NCBI GenBank assembly: GCA_964531675.1
Contig: CAZHFW010000049.1
Location: 1 to 22,730 of the forward strand
DNA length: 22,730 nt
From: CAZHFW01 sp964531675
Lineage (GTDB): Bacteria > Planctomycetota > Phycisphaerae > Phycisphaerales > UBA1924
Direction: 5' to 3'
Shown here in pieces: positions 22,586 to 22,730 of this stretch. Numbering within the stretch: position 1 is the first letter of the stretch; each line of letters opens with the position of its first letter. The notes under the pieces are model-generated. The model ran no database searches and was not told the origin of the DNA. It saw nothing but the letters and a program-made list of their open reading frames with translations. A program made the translations under genes and the position numbers.

Positions 22586-22617
22586 CGTCCTTCCATCGGA
22601 TCACGCTCTGGCACCCC

Positions 22618-22656
22618 TTCATCCCAGCACCCGTTCATCCCTGCACGCCCGTTCAC
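22618..22656. repeat. Imperfect tandem repeat after the S23 gene
   Basis: Two and a part units: TTCATCCCAGCACCCG (22618-22633), TTCATCCCTGCACGCCCG (22634-22651), then TTCAC. Read on the minus strand it gives GGGATGAA, related to the GGGATGA unit upstream of the gene, so the S23 gene is bracketed by inverted copies. Confidence 0.5.
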
Positions 22657-22701
22657 TTGCTCGCACACTGATCCGCGGCTCAGCCCGCTCGAAAGGTCCA
22701 C

Positions 22702-22730
22702 ATGAAGCGCATCGCACTGGCATACTCCGG
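22702..22730 (+). CDS. argG: Start of argininosuccinate synthase (partial, 3' end outside window)
   Basis: Only nine full codons are visible, MKRIALAYS, and the next begins a Gly. This is the ATP-pyrophosphatase N-terminus (AYSGGLDTS in the family) of argininosuccinate synthase, which joins citrulline and aspartate. AGG lies 5 nt before the ATG at 22702. It fits directly after argF in the pathway. The call depends on the short match plus context. Confidence 0.75.

Noticed and set aside
22618..22656. Short direct repeats as a CRISPR fragment
   Set aside because: The units are adjacent with no spacers and are imperfect.

Overview
The window is GC-rich and densely coded. It fits a diderm planctomycete, most likely Phycisphaerae-like. 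Reasons: Kdo and LPS-transport genes of an outer-membrane bacterium; a secreted protein ending in a PEP-CTERM-type tail of the PTPAS variant; a cytochrome c/PQQ-type dehydrogenase fusion; and an S23 four-helix-bundle gene beside arginine genes. The taxonomy is inferred from gene content; no rRNA is present.

Layout. (1) 1-545, minus: 5' part of scpA, divergent from the next cluster. (2) 640-5421, plus: kdsD, kdsC and a giant LptC/LptA-like protein, the same order as the enterobacterial kdsD-kdsC-lptC-lptA locus, covering Kdo precursor synthesis and the periplasmic LPS bridge. (3) 5439-6956, minus: secreted cytochrome c-GSDH dehydrogenase, divergent from an AlkX/YcaQ-type DNA glycosylase at 7001-8203. 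(4) 8247-9170: structured leader with an 18-codon ORF, then a secreted Spy/LTxxQ-like protein, ended by a strong terminator. (5) 9267-10631, minus: TPR protein. (6) 10864-12294, minus: secreted M28 peptidase, divergent from methylisocitrate lyase (prpB) at 12348-13265. (7) 13424-14077 PEP-CTERM-type protein, 14124-15149 GH43-like exported protein, 15217-18555 LptD-like outer-membrane protein. (8) 18628-22730: arginine cluster argR-argC-argB-argF, an S23 gene, and the first codons of argG.

How the parts fit. kdsD/kdsC make Kdo, the LptC/A-like protein can carry LPS from the inner membrane, and the LptD-like barrel 10 kb away can insert it in the outer membrane. The arginine genes cover glutamate-to-arginine steps 2, 3, 6 and 7 under a local ArgR, whose own promoter carries a palindromic ARG box.

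The most interesting signal is in the DNA around gene starts. Nearly every gene that begins a transcription unit has a TAnnnT-like -10 hexamer only 5-10 nt before its start codon and no Shine-Dalgarno, which predicts leaderless mRNAs. A minority (scpA, the Spy-like gene, the PEP-CTERM gene, S23, argG) have a Shine-Dalgarno instead. Two divergent gene pairs have such -10 boxes 17 and 30 bp apart. Two unrelated secreted-protein genes share a nearly identical block running from the -10 box into the first codons.

No gap between genes exceeds 300 bases. I see no tRNA, rRNA, CRISPR or IS element.
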